A stretch of DNA of 64,000 bases from Pholis gunnellus (Eukaryota; Chordata; Actinopteri; Perciformes; Pholidae). This document shows, one piece after another, positions 52,201 through 64,000 of this stretch (positions within the stretch are counted from its first letter, which is position 1; each line of letters starts with the position of its first letter). Location of the stretch: contig OU342817.1 of assembly GCA_910591455.2 (NCBI GenBank), positions 13,837,915 through 13,901,914 of the forward strand. The letters run 5' to 3'. The translations under genes were made by a program, and so were the position numbers. The notes under the pieces were generated by a model. It saw only the letters and a program-made list of their open reading frames with translations, was not told the origin of the DNA and ran no database searches.

Positions 52201-55200
52201 CTGTGGAGCGTTACGTTTGGCCCCCGGCACTGCGTTGCTACTGTTCTGTGTGTGTGTGTGTGTGTGTGTGTCTAACTGTGTTTTTCTCATATTATTTTTC
52301 AGAGCCCTACTTTGTGAGCTCCATGGAGTGGGGGCCTCATATTTATTTCTTCTTCAGAGAGATGGCCATGGAGTTTCATCATCTAGAGAAGGTGCTTTCT
52401 TTCTTTCCCTTTCTTCCTATTTTCTTTTCCACTGTCCCTCTATTTCACTAGACTGTGCTTGATTTATTCCAGGTGATGGTGTCTCGTGTAGCTCGTGTGT
52501 GCAAAGCAGACCTGGGTGGCTCTCAGCGGGTCCTCGAGAAACAGTGGACCACATTTCTGAAGGCGCGGCTCAACTGCTCCGTGCCGGGAGATTCGCACTT
52601 TTACTTCAACCTCCTGCACGCCACAAGCAACATCATCCACATGCAGGGGCGAGACGTCATCCTGGGTCTCTTCTCCACGCCACCAAACAGGTAAAGAGAT
52701 GCAAACGATGTGCACACACAAGCAAGCACAAACGCTGTTCTTCTCATCACTTGACTTATTTTTGCTTTCCGTCGGCAGCATCCCCGGCTCTGCGGTGTGT
52801 GTGTTTGACATGCAGCAGCTCGCTCACGTCTTTGAGGGTCGGTTTAAAGAGCAGAAATCCCCCGAGTCTATTTGGACGCCTGTGCCGGACGAAGCGGTGC
52901 CTAAACCGAGGTATTGTTATGCAAAGTGTATGTGAGCCGTTCTTGGACAAAATACTGCAGTGCTGCTTTACTGAGCATCTGTCTACATATATAGTCTAGT
53001 TACTCCCCTGCTATATAAGCTCCAACTGTCAATCACACAGCAACTTCCCTACTATTCAGCAAATCTTCTCACACAGCCTCGAGCAGCTGTAAAAAGAACT
53101 CCTCTCGCTCTTTTCTTCTTGCTCTCTCTGGACTTCTATCGCTCTCTCTCCTCTTCCTATCTGTCTATTCCTCAACTCTCACTTTTCTGTCTCTTTCTGT
53201 CTGCAGACCAGGAGGATGTGCAGTGCAGGGATCCAGGTTTAGCTCCTCCACCACGCTGCCGGATGAAGTGCTGAACTTTGTGAAGACCCACCCACTGATG
53301 GACGAGACCGTTCCACTCCTGGGCCACAGACCTTGGGTGGTCAAGACCATGGGACGGTACGCATACTGACTCAGAACTTCATTTTATTGATTGAACGTGG
53401 TTTCACTATTGATGTGTTTAGGTACCAGCTGACATCCATGGTGGCGGACACTGAAGCCGGTCCCCATAAGAACCGTACCGTCTTGTTCCTGGGCTCTTCC
53501 CGAGGAACCATCCTGAAGTTTCTGATGATTTCCAGCGGAGATTCTGTCTCCCATGGCAGTGTGTTTCTGGAGGAGGTGGAAGGATTCAACCCAGAGAAGT
53601 GAGTAGGAGTCAGGACAGTTTGTCCTTGATCTTCATTAAGTTATTGAAATGCTGTTGCAGGTAGATACGGTCTCATGCTGCCTGCTTCTATTTGAGAACT
53701 TGAGAGCAGCAGCAACAGTTCACACGAGAACTGTCTGCAATTACACTTATTTTGAACATTTCACTTTAACATTTTTGAAGTGCCGCTAAGAATCAAACTC
53801 AGTTATTTATTTGACCGTATCTGTTACAGTTGTATTCACATATATATAGTAAAAGAGTTGGATTTTAAGGTTTCATCCATAGACTGTATATAAGAAATGA
53901 ACGTAGTCACTGTGACATCATCCATTGGTTTGTGGACTGCTAGTTCTGCATTTTGGTTGTCGCCATCTTGGCGTTTTACAACCACAAGTGACACGAGAGG
54001 GTGTAGATAAGTACAACCGAATGCTGAAGTGCTGAATACAACATTTTCATTATTTTTCATGAACTGATAACACACTGTGAAAGGGTTACAGTTCTAAGAC
54101 AAAAACACTGATGACTCACAGTCGCCGTTGTAGTGACCTGTCAGTCACAAGGTAGCAAACCCTAAAGCATTCCTGCTTTATTGTCGATTTTACTCTAAAT
54201 GGGAACATAATTTACTAAATGAACGTCATGTGTTATTGAAGAAGACTTGAAAGTAGCGATTGAGACCATAAACTCATGTTTACAGTGTTTACTGAGGTAA
54301 TAAATCAAGTGAGAAGTAGGGTCATTTTCTGATAGACATCTATACCACCAGAGGAGTCGGCCCCTGATGGCCATGGAAAGTTTTTTTTAAATGTATTATT
54401 AATTTAATAGAAATTAATAATAAAAAATGTCAAAAATACTACAAAATGTCATACATTACTATGTCCATGGTTATTATTCAAATTGTGTTTTTCAAACAGT
54501 CCAAAACCAAAAGATGCAAAGAAAAGCATAGAGCGTGCACTTTTAAAAGGGTAGAACGGAGAATATGTGGAGTTTAAGCTTGAGTAGTGATTGAAAACAT
54601 CATTTAAATAGTTTCTTGTCAACTGACTTATTGAAACGTTTCAGCTCTATTTGTTAAATGTATCATAATAGATACAAACTATTCCTGTTTTGATGTTTTC
54701 CAACCTTTTGTAGCAGCAGAAAAACATTATAGATTTAGCGTGAAGGAACTGGCCAGAAAAATCAGGACTTTTGGCTTCATCCACTGTCAGCTTTCACAAA
54801 AGAGAGTTTCTGTCTTCATACCACGCAGCTCTGGCTCTGTGCTGTATCTGAGCAGGCCTAGATAAAGCAGTGCTGATGTTGTGACCTTTTGTATAAGGGT
54901 TAGGTCATGAGTTTGCCTGACTTGAGGTACCAACAGATGAGGCCTTTGACCCCGTCACAACTTGATTTTGAGGCCAAAGGGTGGACATTGTCCTCCGTCT
55001 GCTGGCTCCTTAACCTCTGTTTCCAGTCCTCACACTTCTGTATCTTGCTGTCTGCAGGTGTGGTGAGGACTCTCCTCAGGCTCGCCAGCTCTTGTCTCTG
55101 TCGTTGGACCGGACCAGTCACTCTCTGCTGCTGGCCTTCCCCTCCTGTCTGGTCCGAGTGCCCACCTCTCGCTGCCACCTGCACTCACGCTGCATGAAGT

Positions 55201-58200
55201 AAGTGACACACTGTCACCTGGTTTTGCCTTGGAGAGTATTTTTCTTCTCCTCAATGTTTCTTTGTATGATAATTACAGTTACTTGAAATGTAGCCAAGGC
55301 CAATAGCCAAGGTAAGACTTAGTGGCCAACTATAGTTTGGTCACCGAGCTCTCTCTCTCATTAATAGTGCGTCCATAACAAATGTAATGCAATTCTTCTG
55401 GTGTTTCAATCAGCAAGGGATGGATTGTATGTGTGTTTGTCAAACTACAGCTAACTTGTTTATTTTGGGAGAATTTGTATCCCTGGGATGTAATGTTTAA
55501 CTTGACACAAGAGTCTTCAACATCGTCTTGATGTGAGTTTGTAATAAAATAGATGATGTAATATTATTACCAAGAAGGCATTTTTTTTGTTACTGCACAT
55601 ATGGGGAAGATCTTTCGAAGTAGAACCCCACACTGTGAACCTGATTCCCACAGCGGTCATATATCACAGTTGAATACAGGAAACTATGAACATGTAGAAA
55701 CATGATACAGTACGTGTGCCTGCAGTGATGAATACCAGATGAGGATTTATCATTTGACCAGTGATCCACATATAACATTTGAAAACAAATAACAAAATAA
55801 CAGATAAATATCATGAGTCCATAGGAACGTTTTTTACATTTTAGAATTTCAATGGCCCACTATACCTAACTAGTTACCTGTTAGCCAGATAGACAATAAG
55901 CAAGCTCACCCACTGCAAATTCATAGCTGTTAAACTTGTTCCCAGGTTTGATTTTCTCTAAATTTCCCAGGGAGAGTTTCCTGCTAAGAATGCTAAAAAT
56001 GGCCACTCTGAAAATCAGGTCAGTCTTTCTAAACTTTGTATTTCCATTGGTGTGTAGGAGTTGTCTAGCCTCCAGGGACCCATACTGTGGCTGGACCAGA
56101 GGCAGCACCTGCTCCTTCCTGAGACCAGGCACACGGTGAGAACAACATACACACACATACACACACACACACATACACACACACACACACACGTACACAC
56201 CAGCCTGTGAACAGTTTCTTTCCTCTGCAGCAGACCTGCTGCCTGCAGACTCAGGACAAGTTATTATATGTGGAGAGTTTTTATTGGCAAAGTTACAACA
56301 TTCCTGTATTTTGTTCATGAAAAGGTCTGGCAAGGAAGCTAGTGTTGAATGTGAACTTTATCACGTAATATAAGGAGAATAAATGCTAAACGATGACAGT
56401 GTTCAAGCTCCCGTGACTGCAAGCAAGGCTTTAGATTTGTGTCTATTCCACAATGTTCCCTCGAGGAGAATTATGGACGTAGTTACACATGTAAGAAAAC
56501 AAAAGAAACAGAAATAACAGACAAACGGGTGGACAACGACACTTGTTACTCAACTGGGGGCGAATACAATAAAGAAGAAAATGATCATTGAATAAGTAAA
56601 GAAATGGCCAAACAAACACACTCAATATTCTATAGTTACATAGAAGAACACACTAAAGTGGTATATGGTCCAGACATATTAACCAATATCAATCAGTTAA
56701 GTGCAAAAGGTTTCTTTTTTTACTTATTAATTTATTTGAGGCTGTCATAGTAATTTACTGCAATTCTGGTCTATTTGCACTTAAACAAATTCTGGTTACG
56801 CAAGAAACCACTGAATTACAGCACACATCCCATTTCAGTCAGGAAGTTTAAATAAAGCTGCACAATAACGGTAAAATGTTGCGGTAGATTAAAATAAATG
56901 TTGTGAATATGTACAAATTCATATTATTTCGATTTAGTATTTATTTGAGTTTGTAAGCTAACTAAACCAGTAAAGATGTGTGGGTGTATAGTATTTGATT
57001 CAGCATGATTTACAGTATTAAATACCAACCTTTATCAAAAAATAATAGTTGAAAAATGATTACTACCATTATCCTTAATAAATGAATGTTCCCATAAACA
57101 ATATGAAGGATTATTGGTGTCAAGTCAAACATCGTAAGCTGTATCGCAATCCGTACTCCCTGTGGCTGACCCTGACCTCTGACCTCCCTGAGGGATGATG
57201 GCAAGCACAAGGAGAAAATCAATAGCGTATCCTATTACAGTGGATGACACATTTGATTGATAACTATCAACAAATGTCCCCATTAATGTGCAGTTTTCAT
57301 TAATGTGAACATGTTTATACAAAAAGTAAATAGTTCACATTCAGGAGTTATTTTCAGTAACATTTGTTTCTGTTCTGTTCAACTGTAAACATTCGGCCAC
57401 GAGAGATGACATACCGTAACTGTATATATTGAATTAAAGGGACTATAATAACGTGTTTCCTACTGGATGGTGTTTGTATATGAAGAGAAATATTGAAGTC
57501 TCTGATGTGCTGATCTCCGTGTGTTGCAGGCTGCCTTTTCAACAAGATGTGGAATATGGAAACACCACCTCCCATCTAGGAGACTGTGACGGTAGGTTGC
57601 AGCACTATGACATTTATGTTTCGGGCTGTGTACAGCGGATTGAGGGCAGACGCCGCCTAGTGGCTAAATCCCTCATTACACCTGTCTGCTTGTCATTGAA
57701 CATTTTGTTCTGATACTGTACTTCCATGAGAGAGAATATTTTTGACAATTTCTGTCATTGGGCACATTTTAATGTAATTATAGGTATAATGGGATTTCCT
57801 CCCCAGCTCAGCAAGATCCACTCGACCATTATATTAGCAACTGAGTGTTTTGGTGTCTGTTTTCAGAATCGAATCAGGTGGGAGTCAAACTGGGATTTTG
57901 GTTTCAACCTCACTGCCGACAGGTCAAAACGCTCCCAGTGTGAGACAGTTTAATTAGGGATGATGTGAGAGATGTAACTGCTGGTGGACGATACCACTAG
58001 ACTGCGGGACGGGAGGTGCGACATCCTCCTGGCCACCAGGCTTTGTTCTCTCAAAGCTGAGCATCTGAGAGAGGATTGGCCGAGGGTGACCGCGGGGCAA
58101 AAGCTTAGCATGAAATACTGATGTCACCTCTGTTGCGAGGCTCAAACGTCACTGCAGCGGTGCCAGAGAGGGCCTCTTTAAACCTTGCTTTGAAATTCAG

Positions 58201-59952
58201 TAAAGAAAAAATATAGAAGTAATTGCCTCTCCAGCAGATTCATTCTGAACAGTTCGGCCTGTTTTAGGCCAGTTTCAAAGTCGTGGAATCCACGTAGGTA
58301 GATCCGAATTTCCAAACAGAAAAAAAAAGCACAATAGCACATCCAAGCCTTTATCAAACTCATTTGTTTCAAACAAATGGGTTTCACATTTTTTACCTGC
58401 ACAGAAACCGATAGCAGTAGAAGTCAGTGATGCCGGGCTGCAGACCTGACAGCCTCTAATCCGAGTGGTGAATGTGCAAGCAGAGGCCAGGCAGCCAGGG
58501 ACCGGCATGTGCTGCTGTGTCTGCAGATGGGAGTGATTAGAGCTGGGTGGAAACACTGAGGTAATAGTGTGCTGCGAGGAGAGACTCACTGACCGGGCTG
58601 CAGGATGGAAAGTGTGAGGTGGAGAGGAGAGAGGAGAAAAGGAGCGTCAGCTGCTGTGGTCTGAGCTGTGCTGATCACAAGTCCAGGCCTCTCTGAACCT
58701 GGAGCCTGTGGAGCCCCAAGGCCAGACTGGAGTGAAGACAATCATTGTATAATGCTGAACCCCATGTTCACCAATTATAAGTGCTATTGCGGTTATTGAT
58801 TTATTAATTATTATATCTTGTGAGGGAGGAGAAACACTCAGTAGAAGTAGCAGCGCTGCAGTAATGATCATTTAAAACTGCGCCCTCTGGACGGACGATG
58901 AGAGAGAACGTCCATCGTACCGGTCAACTAAATGTCATCTTTGTAATTGTGTGTCTTAATCTTTAGGAATTCTGCAGCAGAGTTTGCTGATTGAACCGGA
59001 GAGCTTGGTCTCCCTCAACCTGCTTGTGGCGTCCGCTGTGTCCGCGTTCACCATCGGGGCGGCGCTCTCCGGCCTCGCCGTCTGCTGGATCATGGCCCAC
59101 AAACCTGCCAACCGCCGCCACGGCAACACCTCCCAGTCCTCGATCCAGCGGCGTGAAAGAGGCCTGCTGACTAATGGCGGTGGGATGGGAGGCTCCGTGC
59201 TCAGTGTGACGCGGCAGGGAGGCGGGGAGCGCCCCTGCACTCAGGGCGGGGAAACCCTGTTTGTCATGCCCAACGGCTGGGTGAAGTCGGGAGAGCTCGA
59301 CCCGGGTTTCCTGCCAACCCCGGAGCACACGCCCCAGCAGAAACGCAGAGGCCTACGACTGTCTGACTCCAACTCTGGAGGGTGGGACACCAGCCAGACG
59401 TACCTGGGGGGAGGCTCTGTTGGTCTGGGCTCTCCCTGCCGCATCCCCTCCTCCGTCTACCTGACCACCAGACTCTTCCAGCAGGGGGGAGGCGGGAGAC
59501 ACATCGGCGAGAGCCGTGGAATTGACGCGCCACGCCAGCACTACGTCTGCCTGAGCAAGCAAGAAAAAGGAATGAAGGGCACGCCCAGAGCTCCTCTCCG
59601 GAAGTCTGCAGGAGAATATGTATACCCCATGACCCCCCAGGACTCGCCCGAGCGTCGGAGGGTGGTTTCAGCACCCAGTGCCCCGATGGAGTACGGCGAG
59701 CCGCTGCCTTTGCGCTGGCCAGCCCCGGAAGGATACATCCTAAGCAGCCACGGCATGGTCCCCGTCCCCCTGCCTCCACCCTCCACGCCCGCTCCCAGTG
59801 GCCAGGCCTACATGTCCCAGCAACACCCCCCCGGGCTGAGCAGGGCTCTGCTGAGAGGAGCCCTGGAGCGAGGGGAGCTGGGCGAGCTGGTGGACCTCAG
59901 TCAGCTGATGAGTAAGAAGAACTGCAGTGATAGGACTCAGACCGGCCAGTGA
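46216..59952 (+). CDS. sema6b: Semaphorin-6B, transmembrane guidance cue/receptor
   Basis: Class 6 semaphorins are membrane proteins of axon guidance that bind plexin-A receptors and also signal in reverse. Coding exons: 46216-46321, 47217-47328, 48107-48167, 48275-48337, 51057-51155, 51242-51332, 51594-51713, 52303-52391, 52473-52690, 52779-52910, 53207-53356, 53422-53598, 55058-55198, 56058-56135, 57530-57591, 58967-59952. Phases are continuous, giving 894 residues plus TGA (human about 888). Start: ATG in GCCATGG followed by a signal peptide (LLLLLQLADGS), then FPEEPSPLS. The sema domain (about 50-500) has CGTNAFNPLCANY, FLAIDAVIYRSLG and PESIWTPVP; the PSI domain (about 500-545) has RDPYCGW; the helix is about 583-609. 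The tail of about 285 residues, in one exon, keeps SPERRRVVSAPS. SEMA6B rather than 6A/C/D rests on overall similarity and neighbours. Confidence 0.95.
49437..49580. repeat. Fragment of the 9145-type repeat in a sema6b intron
   Basis: AAGGGAATAGTTTTGGAAAA, CTTTCTTGCCGAGAGATAGA and TGAGAAGATTGATACCGCTC match the left part of the family. The 'agaagctggttggttcagcg' block near 49551 matches its centre in decayed form. Confidence 0.55.
50200..50480. repeat. Second dispersed repeat fragment in the same sema6b intron
   Basis: GGTTAGCTTAGCTTAGCACA, GGTAACAGGGGAAAACGGCT and TAGCACCTGTAATGCTCACT belong to the same group of fish repeats by recall. It is continuous with other low-confidence repeat sequence back to about 50080. 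Confidence 0.5.
53868..54385. repeat. Dispersed fish repeat in a sema6b intron
   Basis: Begins ATCCATAGACTGTATATAAG and runs through TCACTGTGACATCATCCATT, GTCGCCATCTTGGCGTTTTA and, at the far end, GTCGGCCCCTGATGGCCAT. All are hallmark blocks of a common percomorph repeat by recall. No transposase or reverse-transcriptase frame is visible. Confidence 0.65.
56148..56193 (+). repeat. (AC)n microsatellite after the sema6b PSI exon
   Basis: Interrupted AC repeat starting 12 nt inside the intron that follows the exon 56058-56135. Confidence 0.9.
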
Positions 59953-62900
59953 CTCTTGAGGAAATGAAGTGGGTGGGAGTGTTTCCACGTCTGGAGCTCT
60001 CTTATTTTATTTACATAGATCTCTCTTCCCTCCTCATTCTGTCCATTCCCCTCTCCCTTCACTTCTCTTCTACCTACATCTTTATTTGTCATTCAGCCCC
60101 TCTGAGCTCCTCTGTCAGTCTTTCAGGCCCCCCTTCCGCCCCATGATGAGCCTCTCTTTATGACTGGCTGCTGGGTCTGCCACTCATATCCTGGCTCACA
60201 CTAATTGGTCAGATGGATTGAGGTTGTTGCTGTGTCTGCATTGCAGAGTTGCCTCTCTCTCCTGCTACTCAGCAGCAGCAGCAGGATGAGGGAGAAGAGA
60301 GCATGCAGGAGAGAAAGGATAACAGCAGAAAGGGGGGCAGAGACAACGGAGACAAAGTTGGACATGGCACTTAGAGGCTGCCTTCTCTGTGCAAATTAAC
60401 TGAGACTGCAGAGCCAGTAAGATGCTGCTGTAGAAGCGGGATTCCTTTTCCCTCTTGGATAACATTGACAAGACTGACACCCATCTGTTCTCCGCTATAT
60501 TACCTGTTGGTCTGATTGCCAACTAGGTACTTGAAGGGAAACTGCGAAAATCTTAGCGCCGTAGAAGCTGCAGGTGACTCATCAGACAAAAAAACTGACT
60601 GTGAACACAAATTTAATGGAGGATGAGGAAACGCAAAATCCTTCTCTCTGTTTCTTTTTCTCTCTGTCCTCTTTGCTTCACGCATACAGTAGATGCATAC
60701 ATGTTTTTGCACAGGTGACGGAGGGTATTTAGTATTCAATGTGTACGAGAAGCACGACTTGTGTGTGCCAAATGCCTCTAACCTGTCCCACGGGGATGTG
60801 GGACCATAACTCACGTCTTTGGAGAGCAGAGTGCAGGACTGGAACGTCAGCACTATTTCTGCCAACCGCATGCTCTCTGTAATGACGGCATCTCAGCCGT
60901 CCATCGCTCTATTCGTTTGCCTCCTTACGCGCCATGTACTCTTGAATTACCAATTATTTCACGAGGACGTCTGGGGAGATTGCCCACCAACACTGGACTG
61001 ACTTGATTTGGAGCTGGACAGAAAGGAAGAAAGAGAGTGTTTTATAGGATTTAAAGTAATTCCACTGTAATATATGTCCTTCACTGTCACCTTAGGTTTC
61101 TTTTCCACAAACACACACACACACACATTCATTAACGCTGAATTAGAGAATGCGGTCCGGTTTTATTGGGCAAAATTTTCCCCTAAGCCCACATGGGTTC
61201 AAGGTCCCCCAGACGTGATACAGAGCAAAGTGACAGTTACAGCGGTGATGATTGAAACCTTTGGCCTCACTCAAAGCCAATAGGGGTAATGGAAATGTTC
61301 CCAGCAGGCAAATGGGACTATATATTCAGCCCGTCACAGTGTCCTGTGCCGCAAAATGGTCGGCGTTTAGATCAACAGGACATGGTGTGAGTGTGTTAGC
61401 GAGGAGATGGAAGTCATAAAAAAGAGACAAGATAAAGAAGCAAAAAGCAATTAAGACTTGATGACGGCTGTGGGAAAATGGTGAGAATTTGTTAGAAAAC
61501 TGACCGACTTGATTTTCACGCTCACTCCCAGTGAGTCATGAGCAAATGAATGCTGGTTTGTACTGGTGAGCAGCAATATATGGTTTATCTGTACATAGTA
61601 AACTTTAATTTAGATTAAAATGATTATGTAAGATAAACAGTAACTCCAAAAAAAAGAATGATATCAGGCACTAGCTTGCAAACAGAAATAAACATGTATC
61701 ATGTCATTGTAGCTATATATGTCTGAAAATCTGAAAGTTTCATATCAACCCGCTTCAAGATGGAAATCACAAAGATACTATTTTTTTTTTTTTCTACATC
61801 TGCGCGCCAAAACCATGAATGATTTACTGATGCCTGATTACTAAAGCAAAAAAAAAAAAAAAAAACTGAGAGAAACTTGTTTTAAAGTGCCATGAAGACC
61901 ATTTCAGTCAGCAGTGCACCTCGTGTACTGTGGTCCCGGAGAACTCACTTATTGCAGAATACTTGTGATACGTATGCCTTTGACCTTTACATGCTGAATG
62001 TTATATATTATTTTTTTATTTAGATGTCGGCTTGTACTGTTGAAATCATTTGTTTCAGCTCCCCCTGTCCGTCTGGATGCTACTGACACGGAACGCTGCC
62101 AGCAGTGTTTGAGGGTCTGTTTATCAACTACTTTCATGTCACACTTGTGTCCTGTAAATATGTAAGAATGAATGCAGACTCTTTTGTCATGCCCTTAATG
62201 ATTATACTGTAATGCCTTCATGACATTAGCCATGTTTATTCCGAGATGTAATAATAACGATGTATAAGTAGTTCGTAAGCAAACCTTCAAATGGACTGCA
62301 ATGCTGTGAGGGAACTCTGTGTATCTCATGTTGTGTCATATCTGTCCTGATCCTGGGCTTCTTTGGTCGTGTTCTGTAGTCTAGTGATTGTCTGTCCGTC
62401 GACTGCCATACTGGAGGATCTTGATAATACTTGTCAGCATTGTGAGTGAATGAATGTCGTCATCCTTTTTCTGTTTATAGTCATTATACTGTGCAGTACT
62501 GAGGAAAAGCACAAAAAACCTTACTGTTTGTTTTGCATTTTGAAAAGGAGCTGTTCTGTATCATTTGTGAATAGTGTAAATAATCATCTGTAGGTATAGT
62601 GTTTCAGGTTTTTTTGGGGGGGGGAAGGGGGGGGGGGGGGGTCCTTCATGCTCTTCTGAGACAGGACTGTGTTTGAAGTGTGAGGTTTTGTTTAGTTCTT
62701 TGGGGGGGGGGGGGGGGGGGGGTTTCGGTGACAATGCTGTGAATAAGATGTATGTACAGTATTTACGTGACTCTGGCTGACTGCTGAGTTCAGCTTTTTT
62801 CCTGTTATTAGAGTAGAGTCGCAGGCCTGACCTCAGCCAGAACTGAGGCTTCTCATTTGACTGATGCCTGCCTGAGTTTTTTGCAGTTGCTAAGATACTG

Positions 62901-63003
62901 CTGTTATAATAACCATCAATCTTTGGAGTACTGCTATTAAATGGCATTATATAATTGACTGCTAATGTTGTCGAGTGTGGTTCCGAATGCACTCAGAAAT
63001 AAA
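59953..63003 (+). other. sema6b: Probable sema6b 3'UTR
   Basis: About 3 kb without a supported exon after the sema6b stop, ending at a canonical AATAAA (62998-63003). It holds two Pumilio-type octamers TGTAAATA (62153-62160 and 62575-62582), long poly-G runs (62616-62641 with one AA break, and 62702-62722), a T run near 61783-61794 and an A run near 61847-61864. The extent is inferred; shorter forms are possible. Confidence 0.5.
62998..63003 (+). terminator. sema6b: Candidate sema6b poly(A) signal (AATAAA)
   Basis: Canonical hexamer within TCAGAAATAAATGC, followed by T/GT-bearing sequence (TTACATGTGTATCC). The best-placed canonical signal after the coding end that lies beyond the two Pumilio-type motifs. 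Confidence 0.45.
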
Positions 63004-63009
63004 TGCATA

Positions 63010-64000
63010 TCATTACATGTGTATCCGCACACATACACACATTTACAAATGCAATACTGTTACTTCACAGCCTCAGGTAATGCGTACGTCATTAGTGCCG
63101 TTTATTTTCTATATATTAGACATACGTCATCAGATTGACTGTTTCAAACTTCTCAACAGCCAAAGCTCCAGAGCAGAGAGGCAGGGGGGGGGGAATCGTT
63201 CTTGCATTTCCTTTCCTCGCCGCAAGAGGGAGCTGGACACTGGCCTTCATTCAGCTGGCCTCTGTGAGAGGGTGAGAGGCTGGAACTCCCATGGGAGTTG
63301 CCTGTGCATTGACTGGCTATCGTTTGGCTGTGCTGCAGAGCAAGACATCGACTAGTTTTGTTGAGAGGTCTGGTGCAGAGATGAGAATAGCCCTTGTTCT
63401 CTGCTTTGATTCAATGCTTTGAACATCACACAGAGAGCGTAAGGTCAGCAAAAGGTTGAGTGAGTTATGGAACAGGTATTTATATCCCAAAACACACAAA
63501 ATCACACACGTGAACCCCATGATCGTCCCTACAGCAGCTGAAGAGTTCATGCAGCAACTTGATGATTTAGGCGAAATCAGATTCAGAAGTTAGATTTTAT
63601 TCCGCCACTGTATATGCTGATATAGTAAAGAGGACTTTGAAAATGAATAGCTATGTTAACAAATCAACTGTGCAATGAACCAATCGGGAACCGAGGAATC
63701 ACATGGAACAAGCTGAGAAGTTTATTTTTCCATAGCTTACACTTTTCATCGGAATAAATCGTGAAAAATGATCAATTAATAGACGTTGCAATCAGTCACA
63801 GTTCTGCAAATGTAAAGGGGTACTCACACGTTTTGGTAATGTGCATCCAACACGTTTTAGGGCTCTCAAGAGACATAATAATATTAAAGAATTGTCAAAA
63901 ACCAAGCAGCAGTGGGTCGAAATATCTCGAATTTCAGGCCCTAGAATGTATCAAGCTCCATCCTACAATTCCCATAATGCAACTCAAAAGCTTGTTTGAA
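63010..64000. other. Unassigned right flank
   Basis: No exon, RNA gene or clear repeat recognised. A 126-codon plus-strand frame (62975-63355) and a 77-codon minus-strand frame (63317-63550) have no domain-like composition. Confidence 0.4.

Noticed and set aside
59241..59988. Several minus-strand frames of 67-171 codons opposite the last sema6b exon
   Set aside because: GC-rich shadows of the long cytoplasmic-tail exon; no family resemblance.

Overview
This is nuclear DNA from a ray-finned fish, most likely a percomorph teleost. Four vertebrate genes are split by GT-AG introns. The introns are short for a vertebrate (65 nt to about 12 kb) and full of CA/TG and GA microsatellites. Several fragments look like interspersed repeat families common in spiny-rayed fish. 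There are no operons, phage, IS elements or CRISPR arrays. I placed exons by hand, requiring consensus splice sites, phase continuity across every junction and similarity to remembered vertebrate family sequences. No database search was run.

Layout: (1) 1-12947, plus strand: the 3' half of a receptor tyrosine phosphatase of the LAR family, best matched to PTPRS (951 codons visible: FN3 repeats, transmembrane helix, phosphatase domains D1 and D2, stop). Its likely 3'UTR follows. (2) 19217-24489, plus strand: a GRAM-domain protein with one C-terminal membrane helix, GRAMD2A/GRAMD2B family; its first coding exon was not found. (3) 31369-28785, minus strand: abhd17a, a complete 382-residue depalmitoylase of the ABHD17 family with a Gly/Ala expansion, 5' non-coding exons and a probable promoter near 32.74 kb. 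(4) about 33.6-63.0 kb, plus strand: sema6b, a complete 894-residue transmembrane semaphorin with a non-coding first exon, a 12-kb first intron and a 3-kb 3'UTR.

Gene pairs: ptprs and the GRAM gene are tandem; the GRAM gene and abhd17a converge tail to tail; abhd17a and sema6b diverge head to head with about 1 kb between them. PTPRS, SEMA6B and ABHD17A all lie on human 19p13.3 (known, though separated there), so this looks like a compact relic of that block. PTPRS and SEMA6B are cell-surface proteins of axon guidance and synapse formation. ABHD17 enzymes remove palmitate from synaptic and Ras-type proteins. GRAMD2 proteins act at ER-plasma membrane contacts. I infer no shared pathway from proximity.

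I found no clearly new biological system. The best leads concern RNA processing: a 109-nt TG tract 17 nt upstream of a splice acceptor (as at CFTR exon 9), two stop-free in-frame introns and a 12-nt juxtamembrane microexon in ptprs, and a perfect hairpin just inside an abhd17a 5' splice site. Others are a possible unannotated exon in sema6b intron 1 and a GRAMD2-type gene in a block where I know of no human counterpart.
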